This document shows, piece after piece, positions 24,769 to 34,635 of a stretch of DNA of 64,000 nucleotides. The notes under the pieces were generated by a model, which saw nothing but the letters and a program-made list of their open reading frames with translations, was not told where the DNA came from and searched no databases. Numbering within the stretch: the stretch's first letter is position 1; each line of letters starts with the position of its first letter. The stretch is from Lasiosphaeria ovina (lineage: Eukaryota; Ascomycota; Sordariomycetes; Sordariales; Lasiosphaeriaceae), in the NCBI GenBank assembly GCA_033439765.1, contig JAULSN010000003.1:3162001-3226000 (forward strand). The letters are read 5' to 3'. The position numbers were made by a program, and so were the translations under genes.

Positions 24769-25764
24769 TCACTTTCCCGGCACCGAACTCGCCGCAGTCG
24801 GGCTGCCCTGGCCCCACGAGAAGCAGGCGCTGGTGCAGTTGAGCTGGAAGAAAGCCATAACCGTGTCCTCCTGCACCTGGATATTATGCGGGACGCCGGC
24901 GGCGCTGTACGCCTCGAACCAGTCGTTGGGGCCGTAGACGGTCTTGGTCCAGCCGGCGACGGGCGTGTTCAGCGCGGTGGCAGCCGGCGTGGCCGCGAGC
25001 CCCAGCACGGCCGTCCACTCCTTGACGGCCTCGCCAAAGTTGGCGTAGTCGAGCACCTCGTCGCGCGTGCCGTGGAACACCTGCAGCTTGGGCCGCCACG
25101 CGCTGCCGTAGGCCGGGTACGCGGCGGCGACGAGCGCGGCCCACTCGGCGGGCGAGTGCGTGACTTTCCCCTTGGCGCAGTCGTCGCTCCAGTACCCGTA
25201 CACGCCCGAGTTGTTGCCCGGCGCGGCGAAGCAGCCAAACGGCACGCCGGAGAAGGCCGAGCCGGCCGCGAACACGTCCGGGTACGCGCCCACCAGCACG
25301 TTGGTCATCATGGCGCCCGACGACACGCCCGTGACGAAGACGCGCGAGGCGTCGCCGCCGTACTTGGCGAGCGTCCACTTGACCATGCTGACGATGCCCT
25401 GGCTGTCGCCGCCGCCGCCGTGCGTCAGCGTCTCCGCCGACGACACATCCCAGCACTGGTCCGCGCTGTGCGGGCTGTTGGGGTAGATGACGATGAACCC
25501 GTGCCGGCTGGCCAGCGCCGCGAACTGGCTGCCGCTGTAAGCTGCGCTGGCCGTCCCGTGGCACCAGTGCGGGTTGACGAGTACGGCGGGCTTGGCCGCC
25601 AACTTGTCCGGCACGAAGATGTAGAAGCCTACTTTGGTCGGGTTCGCCCCGATGTCGTCCTTGATTTGTACGAGCGATGCGCCGCGCGCGACGCCCAGGA
25701 GCAGCGAGCTGATTAGCAGCGCGAGGGCGAGGGTGGCCGCCGAGGCCCGGGTTGCGGTTCCCAT
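24769..25764 (-). CDS. Secreted esterase, CE1 / PHB-depolymerase family (feruloyl or acetylxylan esterase type)
   Basis: A single exon encodes 331 residues. The ATG at 25764 is chosen because it heads a signal peptide (ASAATLALALLISSLLLGVARG); an upstream in-frame ATG at 25890 would place 42 polar residues before it. The alpha/beta-hydrolase nucleophile elbow GVSSGAMM (Ser about 148) follows the strand SRVFVTGVSSG. HGTRDEVLDY supplies the probable acid (Asp about 235), and GVPHNIQVQ the probable catalytic His. VNPHWCHGTA near residue 65 corresponds to the oxyanion-side loop. This architecture is that of fungal feruloyl and acetylxylan esterases, which cut ester side groups from xylan outside the cell. 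No CBM1 is present at the C-terminus. Which ester it prefers cannot be read from sequence. Confidence 0.88.
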   Translation of the reverse strand: MGTATRASAATLALALLISSLLLGVARGASLVQIKDDIGANPTKVGFYIFVPDKLAAKPAVLVNPHWCHGTASAAYSGSQFAALASRHGFIVIYPNSPHSADQCWDVSSAETLTHGGGGDSQGIVSMVKWTLAKYGGDASRVFVTGVSSGAMMTNVLVGAYPDVFAAGSAFSGVPFGCFAAPGNNSGVYGYWSDDCAKGKVTHSPAEWAALVAAAYPAYGSAWRPKLQVFHGTRDEVLDYANFGEAVKEWTAVLGLAATPAATALNTPVAGWTKTVYGPNDWFEAYSAAGVPHNIQVQEDTVMAFFQLNCTSACFSWGQGSPTAASSVPGK

Positions 25765-27120
25765 GTTGAATGTGGTGCTGCTGCGGCTGTTTGGTCGACG
25801 ACCTGGTGTTTTGTCGTCGTGGCGTGTGTGTACAGCCGAGCCTTGTCTCGCGCTTGACCCCTGAGTTGTTCCCTTTGCCAGTTTCGACATGTGTGGAGAC
25901 AGGCAAGGTCCTCGGTATATATCTCTTCTTTTCCACTCTCGCCATCTCGAAATTTCGACTTGATAATATGGCCCCAGAGGCTAGCGGCCCGGAGTCCACG
26001 ACTGGCGCGGGCGCGCCCCGCCGGACTAACACGTCGGCAGGCCGCTGGGCGGAGCATGGCGGTCCGAGGCTCGCTTTGGGACTCATCGGCGTTCGGCTGG
26101 CGGCTGCATATTAATTCCTGCCAGCCTACTCCAGGCGTGCAGCCGAGATCAGCCAGGCTCCAGTTTTCCCGGTTCGGGCCATGGAGCCGGCCCTCAACTC
26201 TTGGGTAGGTTGTTTATTCTGAGTAGGTGTTGTCGGGTTTCGGGTTTGTTGCTGATTCTGTCAACACCACTAATCAGTGTATTGAACTGGTGATTAATTC
26301 TTAATTCCGTGAATAAGTAATTAGCGGCCTTGGTGCCGGGTCGGTGGAGGTCCCGAGTCTGAAACCTGAAACCGTCCGAACTCTGGGTGCTGACCTGACC
26401 TGACTGAGAGAGGTTGCGAAACCGAGACGCCGCTGTTGTGCCGCAACTCGGCCCCGGCCTCGCCAGAAGGAATGGCTCAAACCCAGCCCGGCCCGCACGT
26501 GTGACACACCAAGCAAGTCCGATGCGGCCCAGCTCGCCCGCCACGTGGTGTGCTGTCAGCCGTGCCGACCTCTTCCAACCGACAACAAATCAACCCCCCG
26601 ACGACAAGCGCAGACACAACATTTCTCCAGACCGCAAGTTGCGAGCTACACAAACAAAACTCTCAGATTAAATGGTAGATGGGAGTCATGCCGTCCCTGG
26701 TTCCGTCTTGTCGGCAGTAAGAAGAAAGCACGCCAATATTTGGCCACTTGGACCAATTGTTGACAGCCAAAAAGGGGCCCAGATCCGAGCTCTCGCATGT
26801 CACGGGCGCCGTCACCCGGCCGCCGTCAACCGGTCGCCGCGCGAAACACCCATCAACCATGGCCCGTGTGGCCACTGCCCTGCCGATGGGCTTCCGGTCG
26901 ACAGACACAAAAGTGCTGACAGCATTCCATTCCCCAGGGGACTAGTATGATACAAATAGACTTTCCACTCCCTGAATTCCACCTGTGGTTGCAAGTACTT
27001 CTTGCCTAGACCGCTCTAGACCTGGACCTTTGGTGTTGCTGTCTGGTCTAATACTGATTCAATTATCGTCCACAAAAATTCATTGACTCACAGGTCGTCC
27101 TGTGACAACATCGCCATCCA
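25765..27120. other. Divergent intergenic region between esterase and P450
   Basis: This 1.36-kb gap lies between the 5' ends of the esterase (-) and the cytochrome P450 (+), so it should hold both promoters. The open frames on both strands are short or are antisense shadows of the esterase. No regulatory element can be assigned with confidence. Confidence 0.5.
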
Positions 27121-28973
27121 ATGGCGCGAAATTTCTTCACATTTCCCAGCGTCACGCTGATGACGCTGCTTGAGATATTGCTGGTGAACACGCGCTACTC
27201 GCAGTTGGCGCCGTCCGGGCTGCCCCGGTCCCAGCTCTTCCTCGTCATAGCCGTGGCAAACTATGTCTTTCTCCTGCTGTGGACCACGCGCATCTACCCC
27301 GTCTTCTTCCACCCGCTGCGGCGCTTTCCCGCTCCCAAGGTCAGCCCGCCCGCCTCCCGCTGCATGTATCTCGGGTGATTGTTGACACAGAAACCCCCCT
27401 ACAGATAAACATGGTCTCTCGGATCTTCACGCAGCTCGGGTCGTCGCTGCCGCCGGGCCAGGCGCTGCTGGACATGGCGGAGCGCACGCCCAACGACGGC
27501 GTCATCGTGCTGCAGGGCCACGGCGAGTGCCTGCTGCTGACGAAGCCCGGGGTGCTGGGCGAGGTGCTGGTGCAGCACCCGTACGACTTCGCCAAGCCCA
27601 GCTACGCGCGCGACTTCATGCGGCCGGTGCTGGCCGACGGCCTGGTCATCGTCGAGGGCGAGCGCCACCAGTTCCTGCGCAAGCACGTGCAGACGGGCTT
27701 CAAGCTGGCCCGCATCCGCGCCCTGTACCCGGCCATGATGGCGAAAGCGGCGCGGCTCGTCGAGGCGCTCGGTGAGGGTGAGGTCAGCAGCAGTACTGGG
27801 AGTGTCGTCGACGTGAGCGTGTGGGCGGGCAAGGCGACCTTCGATACCATCATGGCCGCCGCGCTGGGCTGCGACCTCGACGTGCTGCGCCGCCCGCACG
27901 AGCCGCTGCTCAAGCTGTACGCGGCCGTGCTGCAGCCCAGCGCCGCCGCCTTCGTCCACCTGGGCCTGCTGTTCCTGCTCCCGCCCGACGTCGTGCGCCT
28001 GCTACCTTTCGACGCCGGCCGCTCCATGCGCGAGGCCGGCGACAAGCTGCGCCTCGTCATGACCGACCTCATCCGCCAGCGGCGTGCTGCTATCCTCAGC
28101 AGCGGGAGCCTGGGCGATGACAATGACGGCCGCGTCGATATCCTGTCGGAGCTGATTAAGGATGGGTTTTTGTCTGAGGACGACATGGTCGACCAGCTGC
28201 TGACGTTTATGCCTGCGGGGTGAGTTTCCATTTCCTTTCCTCTCCTGGTTTCCATACTGAAACCAATGAACGCCAGCTACGAGTCGACAGCGTCCACCGT
28301 GTCCTGGATCATGTACCTGCTGGCGGTGCACCCGGAGTGGCAAGACAAGCTGCGGGCCGAGATCCGGGGCGCGCTGCCCGACTTCCCGCCCCTCAGTAGC
28401 GAAGACGAAAAGCCCGGCTACGACGGCGCTACTCTGGCGACTGTGCTCGAGCGGCTGCCGTACCTCAACGGCATCGTCAACGAGACGCTCCGACTATACC
28501 CGAGCCTGCCGGTGACGGCGCGCGTGGCGGCGCGCGACACGAGCATCGCCGGCCACGCCGTCGAGAAGGGCACCGAGATCGTGCTGTCGGCCTGGCTCGT
28601 CAACCGGTACACGGGAGTGTGGGGCGCCGACGCGTGCGTGTTCCGCCCGGAGCGCTGGATCACCCCTACCACCCCTGAGAGCGCGAAAGACGGAGAGAAA
28701 GACGACGACGAGGCCCGCTTCCGCGACGGCACGCCCAACAACACGGGCGGCGTCGCCGGCAACAACTACGCCCACATGACGTTCCTGCACGGCCCGCGCA
28801 ACTGCATCGGCCAGGGCTTCGCGCGCGCCGAGCTGCGCTGCCTGACGGCCGCCCTCGTCGCCGCGTTCTCCTGGCGGCTCGCCATGGATCCCCGCCGTGC
28901 TGTCCCCGTCGGCGTCATTGCCAGCCGCCCGGCCCACGGCATGTTTTTGCACCTCGAGCGGGTGAGGCGGTGA
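27121..28973 (+). CDS. Cytochrome P450 monooxygenase
   Basis: Three exons (27121-27339, 27405-28219, 28277-28973) give 576 residues. An N-terminal hydrophobic anchor (FLVIAVANYVFLLLWTT) and the proline hinge FFHPLRRFPAPK indicate an ER-bound enzyme. Signature motifs are intact: I-helix AGYEST (about 344-349), K-helix ETLR (414-417), the PERF-type FRPERW (467-472), and the haem loop FLHGPRNCIGQGFA with Cys about 521 as the axial ligand. An insertion of Lys/Glu/Asp-rich sequence lies between PERF and the haem loop. The fold is therefore complete and presumably active with a P450 reductase. Its substrate is unknown and I do not assign a CYP family. It ends tail-to-tail with the Tyr-rich secreted protein gene. 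Confidence 0.93.

Positions 28974-28975
<2 letters not shown>

Positions 28976-29022
<47 letters not shown>
28976..29022. repeat. Microsatellite (TG)n
   Basis: An uninterrupted TG dinucleotide run of 47 nt that begins 3 nt after the P450 stop codon, hence within its 3' UTR. Confidence 0.95.
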
Positions 29023-29027
<5 letters not shown>

Positions 29028-29400
29028 GGAAGGGTTGTGTGAATGGGGCTGGAAAAGGGGCTGGATACGGGGTCGGATTGCATTGAGCGTGTTTTGCTGT
29101 TATTTATTTTTCGTTAGGTTTATTGGAGGCATTTCGCCAGCGAGATATTCAGCACATGATTATCACGCAACTGCCACAAGTCTTCGTCTTTCTCTGTTGA
29201 GAGTTTTCGTGTTCTGATGATTACCACTAATACCTATTATTACCCAACATCGACAGCTTCCGTTCTAGCCCCCCCTCTGACAGCAACAACCAGTGACAAA
29301 AGGAGTGTGACTCGTCTGCATCCAATCCTGCCCTTCCCATCCGTCCAGCCGTCCGTCCATCCGTCCATCTTCGACAAGGCCAATCTCCACCAAAGACACA

Positions 29401-29424
29401 ACACGACACGACACGACACGACAC
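29401..29424. repeat. Short ACACG tandem repeat
   Basis: About five head-to-tail copies of the 5-mer ACACG in the convergent intergenic region. Confidence 0.8.
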
Positions 29425-29518
29425 AGGCGAGACAGACAGAGCCCGACAGGAGGAAAAACAGACGCAACAACCAATAAGAAACCCCCACCCCCCTGAAATC
29501 CAAATCCAAACAAACCCT

Positions 29519-29878
29519 TCACTCCTCCTGCTCCTCCTCAACAGCAGCGCCATCATACCCCGCCAAGAGGTCGCGCACGGCGGCCTCGACAGCAGCAGCG
29601 CGCTTGTAGTGGCCGTACGAGCCGTACTTGCCGTAGCTGGGCAGCTTGGGGTACGTGCCGTACGTGCTGTACTTGCCGTACTTGCCGTACTTGCCGTAGC
29701 CCTTGTGGGGCGGGTCGGGCTTCCAGCCGCCGTCCTTGGGCGGGTCGGGCTTCCAGTCGCCGCCCTTGGACGGCCCGTCGCGCGCCGCCACGGCCGAGTC
29801 GCCGGCGGCGGCCGAGTCCGCGAACGGCATGGCCAGTGCTGCGGGCAGCATGGCGAGGAGGATGGCCGAGGGCTTCAT
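29519..29878 (-). CDS. Small secreted Tyr/Gly/Lys-repeat protein
   Basis: A single exon of 119 residues. The ATG at 29878 heads a signal peptide (MKPSAILLAMLPAALA). After a short Ala/Asp-rich segment comes a doubled motif, WKPDPPKDGG then WKPDPPHKG. A tyrosine-rich array follows, made of YGKYGKYGKY, STYGTYPKLPS and YGKYGSYGHY, ending in a dibasic KR. The KR could be cut by Kex2, releasing the repeat region from the acidic C-terminal tail (EEEQEE). I recognise no named family. Possibilities include a structural or adhesive wall protein, or a Kex2-processed repeat peptide; the repeats are irregular and there is only one clear dibasic site. It faces the P450 gene tail-to-tail. Confidence 0.6.
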   Translation of the reverse strand: MKPSAILLAMLPAALAMPFADSAAAGDSAVAARDGPSKGGDWKPDPPKDGGWKPDPPHKGYGKYGKYGKYSTYGTYPKLPSYGKYGSYGHYKRAAAVEAAVRDLLAGYDGAAVEEEQEE

Positions 29879-30848
29879 TGTTGCTTTTGTTGCGGTGGGT
29901 GTGTGTGTGTGTTTTGAGTGTGTAGGTGTGTGGGCTGGCCTTGGTGGTTTCTGCTGGCTGGCCTCAAGGAGAGATGATGAATGACTTGTTGGTGCGATTC
30001 TTGCCGAGGGATGGATGTAATAGACAGCCAAGAGAGAGAGAGAAACGAAGGACGATCGTCGAGGCCGGAATCCAGGCAGCTATTTAATTGCGATAAAATG
30101 GTTTGTCTGCAGTCGGTTGACGGCGTCGCCGGATGGCTTTGTCGCGCGCCGGATTCATGATGGTGACGATGCAGCGCGTTCCCATCCCATCCCATTCATT
30201 CCATTTCCTCATGCTCAAAATGTTGGGAAGTGGACGAATGCGGTGCTGTTTGTTGTGTGCCTGCTTTCGTAATTGCAGGGGCGCTAGCTCTTGTCGACTT
30301 CTTTGTGGGTTTTTTTTGGTAATTAGAGTGGTGATGACGGCCATCATTGAGGACACGAGATACGTACGTCAGCGACAGATTTATCTCGGTCCGAAATGGT
30401 GGCAACTCGTGTGGAAGTGAGCCATTTGCTCCACCCCCAAACTTTGTCCCGGTGCAAAAGAGGAATGATGATCGCCGAAAAACATGCATGTCGAGAACTA
30501 GACTGCGTAGCTGGCTGTCTCCGTCAAAATTCAGGCGGCTACTTCCGGCGACACTCGCCCCTGGCTGGGACCTGACGCTTCCGGAGCAGACGCATTCGCA
30601 GCCGCATGCCAATGGCGCCTTGACGCAAAGGGCCTTCCAAATCGTGGCATTCCGCAACGCAATAGGTACGACCCAGGCACAGGAGTGTGTGTGCTGGGTT
30701 CAGGTGTCGTTGGGAAAATGGGAATTGTTCCTACCAATCGTCCCCGCAAGTCGATATTGATGAATGAGGAGCAACACCGTCACTAGAGGGAGCAAAGCAA
30801 TTAATTAAATAATTGAACTACAAAGTGATGGTACTGTAGTAATCGACA

Positions 30849-30902
<54 letters not shown>

Positions 30903-31464
30903 AATTATTTACGCTGTTAAAGTATGGCTAGTTACCGGGGTTGTAGGGTCCTAAGGTGTAGTGGTTGTGTGGTGTAGTTGGTGTTGTGAGCACTATACCC
31001 AATTTGTTAACTGAGCCCCACAGCACCTCTCGAACCCCCGATAAGCCTAGGCATACGTAAGACAAGCCCACTAGAAGACTGTCGAATACAGGGCCATTTA
31101 CGTAGCCAGGTAGCCTATAGGCCTCTAGAACCTTCTAGATGGCCTGCCTTTGGTCTATATAAGACCTGTTCTTTCCTTAGATAGATTTCCTTTCTACAAG
31201 TAAGCAACGCACCCACCACTCTTTGTACTATAGTCCCTCTATAGTCCCTCTATAATGCAACTCCTCTCAGTCTTCTTCAGCACCCTCTGTTGCCCCTGAC
31301 AGCAGGGCAGAGTCCCCTCCAGCCTACGAGGTAGGCTGCTGAGCAGAGTCCTCACAGTCTAAGTGGCAGACCTATAGCAGAGTCCTACAGACCTGTAGCA
31401 GTCAGCCTGCTTCCCTCAGTGCCCTACAAAGAGCACTGTTGTACTAGACTGTAGGGCACAGTTC
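29879..31464. other. Intergenic, with pyrimidine-rich and possibly LTR-derived sequence
   Basis: Contains a (TC)n microsatellite at 30851-30897. From about 30985 to 31440 the DNA looks like a decayed insertion: a TATATAAG box (around 31157), a duplicated ATAGTCCCTCT at about 31230-31253, and repeated GCAGAGTCC motifs (about 31300-31390). This ends where the remaining open frame of a truncated gene begins. Terminal repeats and a target duplication could not be confirmed, so an LTR is only a suggestion. Confidence 0.35.
30851..30897. repeat. Microsatellite (TC)n
   Basis: An uninterrupted TC dinucleotide run of 47 nt in intergenic DNA. Confidence 0.95.
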
Positions 31465-32338
31465 TGGGTTCTAGAGGCGCTGCACCCCGCGACAGCCAAG
31501 TACTTCAAGTCTGGTTCCCATGTGCTTTACAACCGCAACTCCATCCAGATTAAGCCGGGGAGCCACTTCAGGATATCGATGACCGGGACAGCCAGGAACT
31601 TGATTTTTTCAGGTCCCCCCACCGCATGCCACGCAATGCAGTCGAGCTGGGTGGGCAGACCAGGCATCATCTGGAAACTACAAGAACCCCGACTTCTTCG
31701 TCGTCACGAGGGATGGGCCGATGTGGCTCCGATCATGGATCATCGAGCAAGGCAACGTCTTCTCCAAGAAGATGAGGACCGACGGCCACAACTCTACCGA
31801 TTTCAAGTGGAAGCCGGACGAGCCCCTGCCGAGCAGTCCAGCAAACGAAGAAGTCAGCCAAATGCTGGACCTGCTGGTCCGAACGAAGTCCGGGTCCCAC
31901 CCGGCTAACTTTGATCCCGATCGTATCGATCTCATCTTCCCCCACTTCTTGATCCACTGCAACGCCATTGCCACCGAGTACGCAGGCAGCTGTTGCCGCT
32001 GCTGCGAGGAACTTGCCTGCGATGCCGTTCGATTCGTCGTCAAGGATGTGTCGGTGGCGGAGAGGCTCCTGGCCAAGGAGATCCTGAGAGCTCTCGCTTT
32101 CCGCAAGAGCCGGGCGCTGATGACGCTGGGGCTCATGGAAGCTGACAGGAAGGACAGCGCCATAAGCGTGAATCCGGATCTCCGGATGGACAGTCGAGAG
32201 CTCGTTAGAGAGCTGAACAGTGCGCGTAGGGCGGCGTCGTTCGAGATGCCGCCGTCCCAGCCTGCGCCAGCCCAGAAGCAGCAAGCTTCAGCGTCTCGGA
32301 CCGGGAGCAGACTCGGCACGCAAGCCAAGAAGGAATGA
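31465..32338 (+). pseudogene. 5'-truncated, frameshifted hypothetical gene
   Basis: One frame reads LEALHPATAKYFKSGSHVLY, then NRNSIQIKPGSHFRISMTGT and ARNLIFSGPPTACHAMQSS up to about 31648. A second frame continues as GNYKNPDFFVVTRDGPMWLR and runs to a stop at 32336-32338 (C-terminal part about 205 residues, including EYAGSCCRCCEELACDAV). The two parts read like one protein, but they are out of frame and only about 15-30 nt apart, too close for an intron. No initiator ATG or signal lies upstream, where the sequence becomes repeat-like. I recall similar uncharacterised fungal proteins but cannot name a function. Either a true pseudogene truncated by an insertion or a base-calling error plus a missed first exon would explain this. 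Confidence 0.5.
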
Positions 32339-32878
32339 AGTTGGAGGTGGATATCCTAGAAAAAGCGCTGGAGGATCTTGAGCCACTTCTTGGGAAGTTC
32401 TTGTCAATGGGAGGGAGGATCTAGGGCAATGGGGTGGACTCTAGGCCTGTAGAAGCTACTGTTCACGGTCTGCTTCTGAGAAGAAATTTCGAGATGCCTC
32501 TGGGTCGAAAAGAATGTTGCCGCCGTCGACTTGGGTGACATATTCCAAGCACCTCAAGCCTCCCGGGTGTCACATGACCTAGCGGCAGAGGTCACGTGAT
32601 AGCAGATTTTGGCACCAGCTTACATTCGAATTAGCCACATAAAGAGAGGCCTCTCTGCACTGTGTTGGCTGGGTACCTACCTTAGTTACCTATGTAAGGT
32701 ACATGAGACTAAGACGCGAGCGATTTCTGGACTAGGTAGGTTGGTAGGTAACTATACTACAATTGCTACGGTAACTGCCATTGCCACTGCCACTGACACT
32801 GCCACTGCCACTGCCACTGTCTAGAACATTGTCCTACTAATTCAGGTAGATAAATAAAAGGTAGAGCACTGTCCTAAG
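32339..32878. other. Intergenic, with hexamer repeat
   Basis: A 540-bp gap before the 3' end of the first X325-like gene. It holds several TACCTA/TAGGTA motifs (32671-32760) and an imperfect (TGCCAC)n array at about 32777-32820. No gene is seen. Confidence 0.6.
32777..32820. repeat. Imperfect (TGCCAC)n repeat
   Basis: About seven copies of a 6-mer close to TGCCAC with single-base variants, just downstream of the X325-like gene on the minus strand. Confidence 0.8.
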
Positions 32879-33250
32879 TTAATAGAGTACCGCCAGCCAT
32901 ACCAGCAGCGGCGCCGCCAGCATCAGCGGGCCCGAGGCCGATTCGGCCCACGACTTCCCGGCGGCAGACTTGTGCGATGTCGTCGTGCTGGAATTGCCTG
33001 GAGACGTGGCGGTGGAGCCGGGCTTGAAGGAGGCGCTGACGTTTGTGGAATTCTTGCAGGACTGGGGGGCGGCGGCTGCAGAGCCCGAGACGAACTTGAT
33101 GGCGGCACACTAGATGGCAGGTAACTCAATACGCGGCAAGTCAGCAAACCATAACCATATTAAAGGTAATCATGACCGGGCACTCTTGTCACCGCCCATC
33201 CTTGCAGGAGCGGCCGTTTTCACAACGGGGGAGAGGGGAGTCGGGGCGGA

Positions 33251-33284
<34 letters not shown>

Positions 33285-33674
33285 GCGCACCTGGTACAAC
33301 TCGCCATCGACCGAGTGCTGGATCGCCTGGAGCACGGCATCCTGGCCCTCCCACGCGGCGATTCCGGGGACGGCGGGCAGGCAGAAGGTGCCGGTGCCCT
33401 GCTGGCTGACGACAGGCACCAGCGGCTGGAAGTTGGCCGTGTCGTTGAGCAGTGCCGCCCTGATCTGCCAGTCGGACTGCGGGTGCGTGGTGATGAGCTG
33501 GAAGGGGGCGCCAGCAACCGGCCAGCTGGACTCGCCAACGCGGCTGCTTATGTGGAAACTGCCGCAGGGCGCGGTGCCTTCCAACACGTCGCTGAAGCCG
33601 AGCGACGTTGGCACCTGCAACACAAAGTGCGCCTCGGCGAGGGCCGCAAGGGCCGAGAGGCGGATCGGGAGCAT
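32879..33674 (-). CDS. X325/Bim1-like GPI-type copper protein (gene A)
   Basis: Two exons (33674-33291 and 33109-32879) give 204 residues. A short signal peptide (MLPIRLSALAALAEA) is cut before His, so the mature protein starts HFVLQVPTSLGF. This exact start, with the copper-coordinating N-terminal His, typifies the LPMO-related X325/Bim1 family. A second conserved His (TTHP, mature about 49) and the GQDAVLQ Asp are candidate ligands. Several Cys probably pair. The exon junction after Gln leads into CAAIKFV. The tail is Ser/Thr-rich and ends in a hydrophobic helix (LMLAAPLLVWLAVLY), consistent with a GPI anchor. The family binds copper at the cell surface and has been linked to copper acquisition, not polysaccharide oxidation. 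The intron (33290-33110) contains a CCG repeat next to the donor. Gene A is divergent from its paralogue at 34636. Confidence 0.85.
33252..33283. repeat. (CGG)n triplet repeat inside the gene A intron
   Basis: A run of about ten CGG triplets just inside the 5' splice site of the X325-like gene A (minus strand reads CCG). If the intron were retained it would encode polyproline in frame. Confidence 0.9.
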
Positions 33675-34635
33675 GCTGAGCAACAGCTAGCTCAGGCTCC
33701 TTGCGATCGAGACAGGCGCGGAGCCAGAGAGGTCAGCGTTGAGGGCGGGGCGAGGAGCTGAGGGAGGAGAGACTTGAGAGGCTTGAGAAGTTTAAGAGAC
33801 TTGAGAAGATAGTTAGCGAAGGAGTGGGGGACATGGCAGGCTGCCGAGAGACCGATGGGCTGGGCTGGGCTGGCCCGGGTGAGTCGAGTCTTGCACAATA
33901 ACTACATACCTACCTGGACCAATAATTAACATGCCACGGCCAAGGCTTCATGTGGCGAACAGGCTAAGAGAGCAAGCAACATGCGGCTCAGGTAATTAAT
34001 TTGAAAAGGAAACAGGACGGACCCAAAAAATAGAAACGCCCCTATTGCTGCTTTCTGCCGCACGCGCCCGGCCTCTGTCCGTCACCCACCCCCGGTAAAT
34101 ATTGCTCACAACCAACCTCGGGAGGGGAGCGCCAAGATAATTACTGTATGTACATCTACATACATGCAGCAGCCCTGTGCTCCATGCCCATTCGACACTA
34201 CCCCGGCACATAATGAGCAGGTTTCGTTTAATTATCGAAAACGAAACAAACATGGTGGACAAGACTGGTTCGGCCCTGCCTGCCTGCCTGCCTGCCTCCG
34301 TGCGTGCGTGCGTGCCCGGGCCCTGCATGGTTGTTCTCACGCGTGTTACTATTTCCCTCTGCGCCGCCCACACCACACTCGTCTTTTTTTTGTTTTGTTT
34401 TTTTGCCCGCGTCCATCCTCACCGCTGCTCCAGAAACTCAAGCTCAGCAGCTCCAGCTCCAGCTCCAGCTCCAGCTCCAGCTCCAGCTCCAGCTCCAGCT
34501 CCAGCTCCAGCTCCAGCTCCGGCTCCAGCACCAAGGACCCGTAGCCCTACCACCCAAGCGGCACGCTCTTTTCTTCTTTCCTTTGCTCTTCTTTTTTAGC
34601 ACGCACGCACGCACAACTAAGACAGCTGCGCCGCC
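33675..34635. promoter_or_regulatory. Shared divergent promoter region of the two X325-like genes
   Basis: A 961-bp region between the start codons of two paralogous copper-protein genes transcribed apart. It carries a CCAGCT hexamer array (34449-34520) close to gene B. One TTTGCTC (34582-34588) is about 48 nt before the gene B ATG; it matches the yeast/Cryptococcus copper-responsive core, but one 7-mer in a pyrimidine-rich leader may be chance. No coding sequence is seen. Confidence 0.45.
34449..34520. repeat. (CCAGCT)n hexanucleotide array
   Basis: About twelve near-perfect copies of CCAGCT in the 5' flank or leader of X325-like gene B, beginning about 190 nt before its ATG. Confidence 0.9.

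Larger units (their letters stand above)
28974..29518. other. Convergent 3' intergenic region with simple repeats
   Basis: A 545-bp gap between the stop codons of the P450 and the Tyr-rich protein. It starts with a 47-nt TG repeat and contains short ACACG-unit repeats around 29401-29424. No gene is seen. Confidence 0.7.

Noticed and set aside
24742..26086. Long open frames of 324 codons (+) and 400 codons (-) over the esterase
   Set aside because: They are GC-driven shadows of the CE1-type esterase, Arg/Ala-rich and without domains; the esterase frame has signal peptide and catalytic motifs.
27399..28255. Antisense frames over the P450 (186 and 217 codons)
   Set aside because: The P450 exons carry every family motif in correct order; the antisense frames are low-complexity.
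28976..30897. TG and TC repeat arrays as possible CRISPR or origin elements
   Set aside because: Simple dinucleotide microsatellites without spacer structure, ordinary in fungal intergenic DNA.
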